A stretch of 6,148 nucleotides of DNA from Deltaproteobacteria bacterium (GTDB taxonomy: Bacteria; Desulfobacterota; BSN033; UBA1163), in contig VGSD01000181.1 of assembly GCA_016875155.1 (NCBI GenBank), forward strand, positions 1 to 6,148, written 5' to 3'. The notes beneath the pieces were generated by a model. The model was not told where the DNA came from, ran no database searches, and saw only the letters and a list, made by a program, of their open reading frames with translations. Positions within the stretch are counted from its first letter, which is position 1. Every line of letters begins with the position of its first letter. Shown here piece after piece: positions 5,968-6,148 of the stretch. The position numbers and the translations under genes are program-made.

Positions 5968-6082
5968 TTACCCTCTCCCTCGATGGGAGAGGGTAGGGGT
6001 GAGGGTGAAGATATGATTATTACCCCCCACCTTCATCCTCCCCCACAAGAGACTGTGTCACAATGGGGAGGGTGAGGGGTAA
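5968..6082. repeat. CCCTCTCCC-type palindromic repeat upstream of the membrane oxidoreductase gene
   Basis: TACCCTCTCCC (5969-5979) and GGGAGAGGGTA (5985-5995) form a perfect 11-bp hairpin with a 5-base loop. Beyond it, the left part of 6021-6046 pairs imperfectly with 6066-6082 (GGGGAGGGTGAGGGGTA). The element begins with TTACCC (5968-5973) and ends with GGGTAA (6077-6082), giving terminal inverted repeats around about 115 bases. GAGGGTGAAG (6001-6010) can alternatively pair with CTTCATCCTC (6031-6040), 9 of 10. It has no coding capacity and resembles REP-like dispersed repeats. It lies in the 5' region of the operon, so it may be in the promoter region or the leader. Confidence 0.7.
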
Positions 6083-6148
6083 GAATTTTTAGCATAACGA
6101 ATGAAAAAACTCTATCTGTCTCCATATCAATATGATACAATGCAGTCC

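Noticed and set aside
6083..6148. Promoter for the emo operon in the AT-rich right edge, including CATAT / ATATG (6123-6127 and 6130-6134)
   Set aside because: No -35/-10 pair with good boxes and 16-18 base spacing could be found on the minus strand. The promoter may lie here or beyond the window edge.

Overview
The window carries four genes, all on the minus strand. They point to an anaerobic bacterium, most likely a Desulfobacterota-type (syntrophic or sulfate-reducing 'deltaproteobacterial') organism. That inference rests on gene content only: a membrane Fe-S oxidoreductase of the ETF:menaquinone oxidoreductase (EMO) type sits next to electron transfer flavoprotein genes, followed by an Fe-S L-cysteine desulfidase. 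The intergenic spacers are also full of short palindromic repeats.

In transcription order (right to left): 5923-6148 is a non-coding upstream region with a palindromic repeat and a pair of ATTTGCAAA boxes just ahead of the ribosome binding site. 5922-3853 encodes a 689-residue EMO-type protein with a GTG start. 3852-3710 is a spacer filled by an ATTCGTG-type inverted repeat. 3709-2918 is etfB. 2917-2714 is a spacer holding a GTTACG-type inverted repeat. 2713-1712 is etfA, whose start is placed seven codons inside the longest reading frame because of its Shine-Dalgarno site. 1691-1660 is a strong bidirectional intrinsic terminator. 1646-1617 is a good sigma70-type promoter for the next gene, an L-cysteine desulfidase / serine dehydratase-alpha family protein (1585-275). 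1-274 is non-coding: a stack of hairpins, one of them a plausible terminator.

The three upstream genes form one functional module. EtfAB would collect electrons from acyl-CoA dehydrogenases encoded elsewhere. The membrane protein, with two ferredoxin-type 4Fe-4S sites, two CCG cluster domains and a NarI-like membrane part, would pass them to menaquinone. The desulfidase (cysteine to sulfide, pyruvate and ammonia) has its own promoter behind a terminator and is probably a separate transcription unit.

I see no new multi-gene system here. The most unusual signal is non-coding: three palindromic elements of unrelated sequence but nearly equal size (about 110-115 bp), one in each spacer of the emo-etfB-etfA unit. 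Two of them lie inside the operon, between genes whose products work together.
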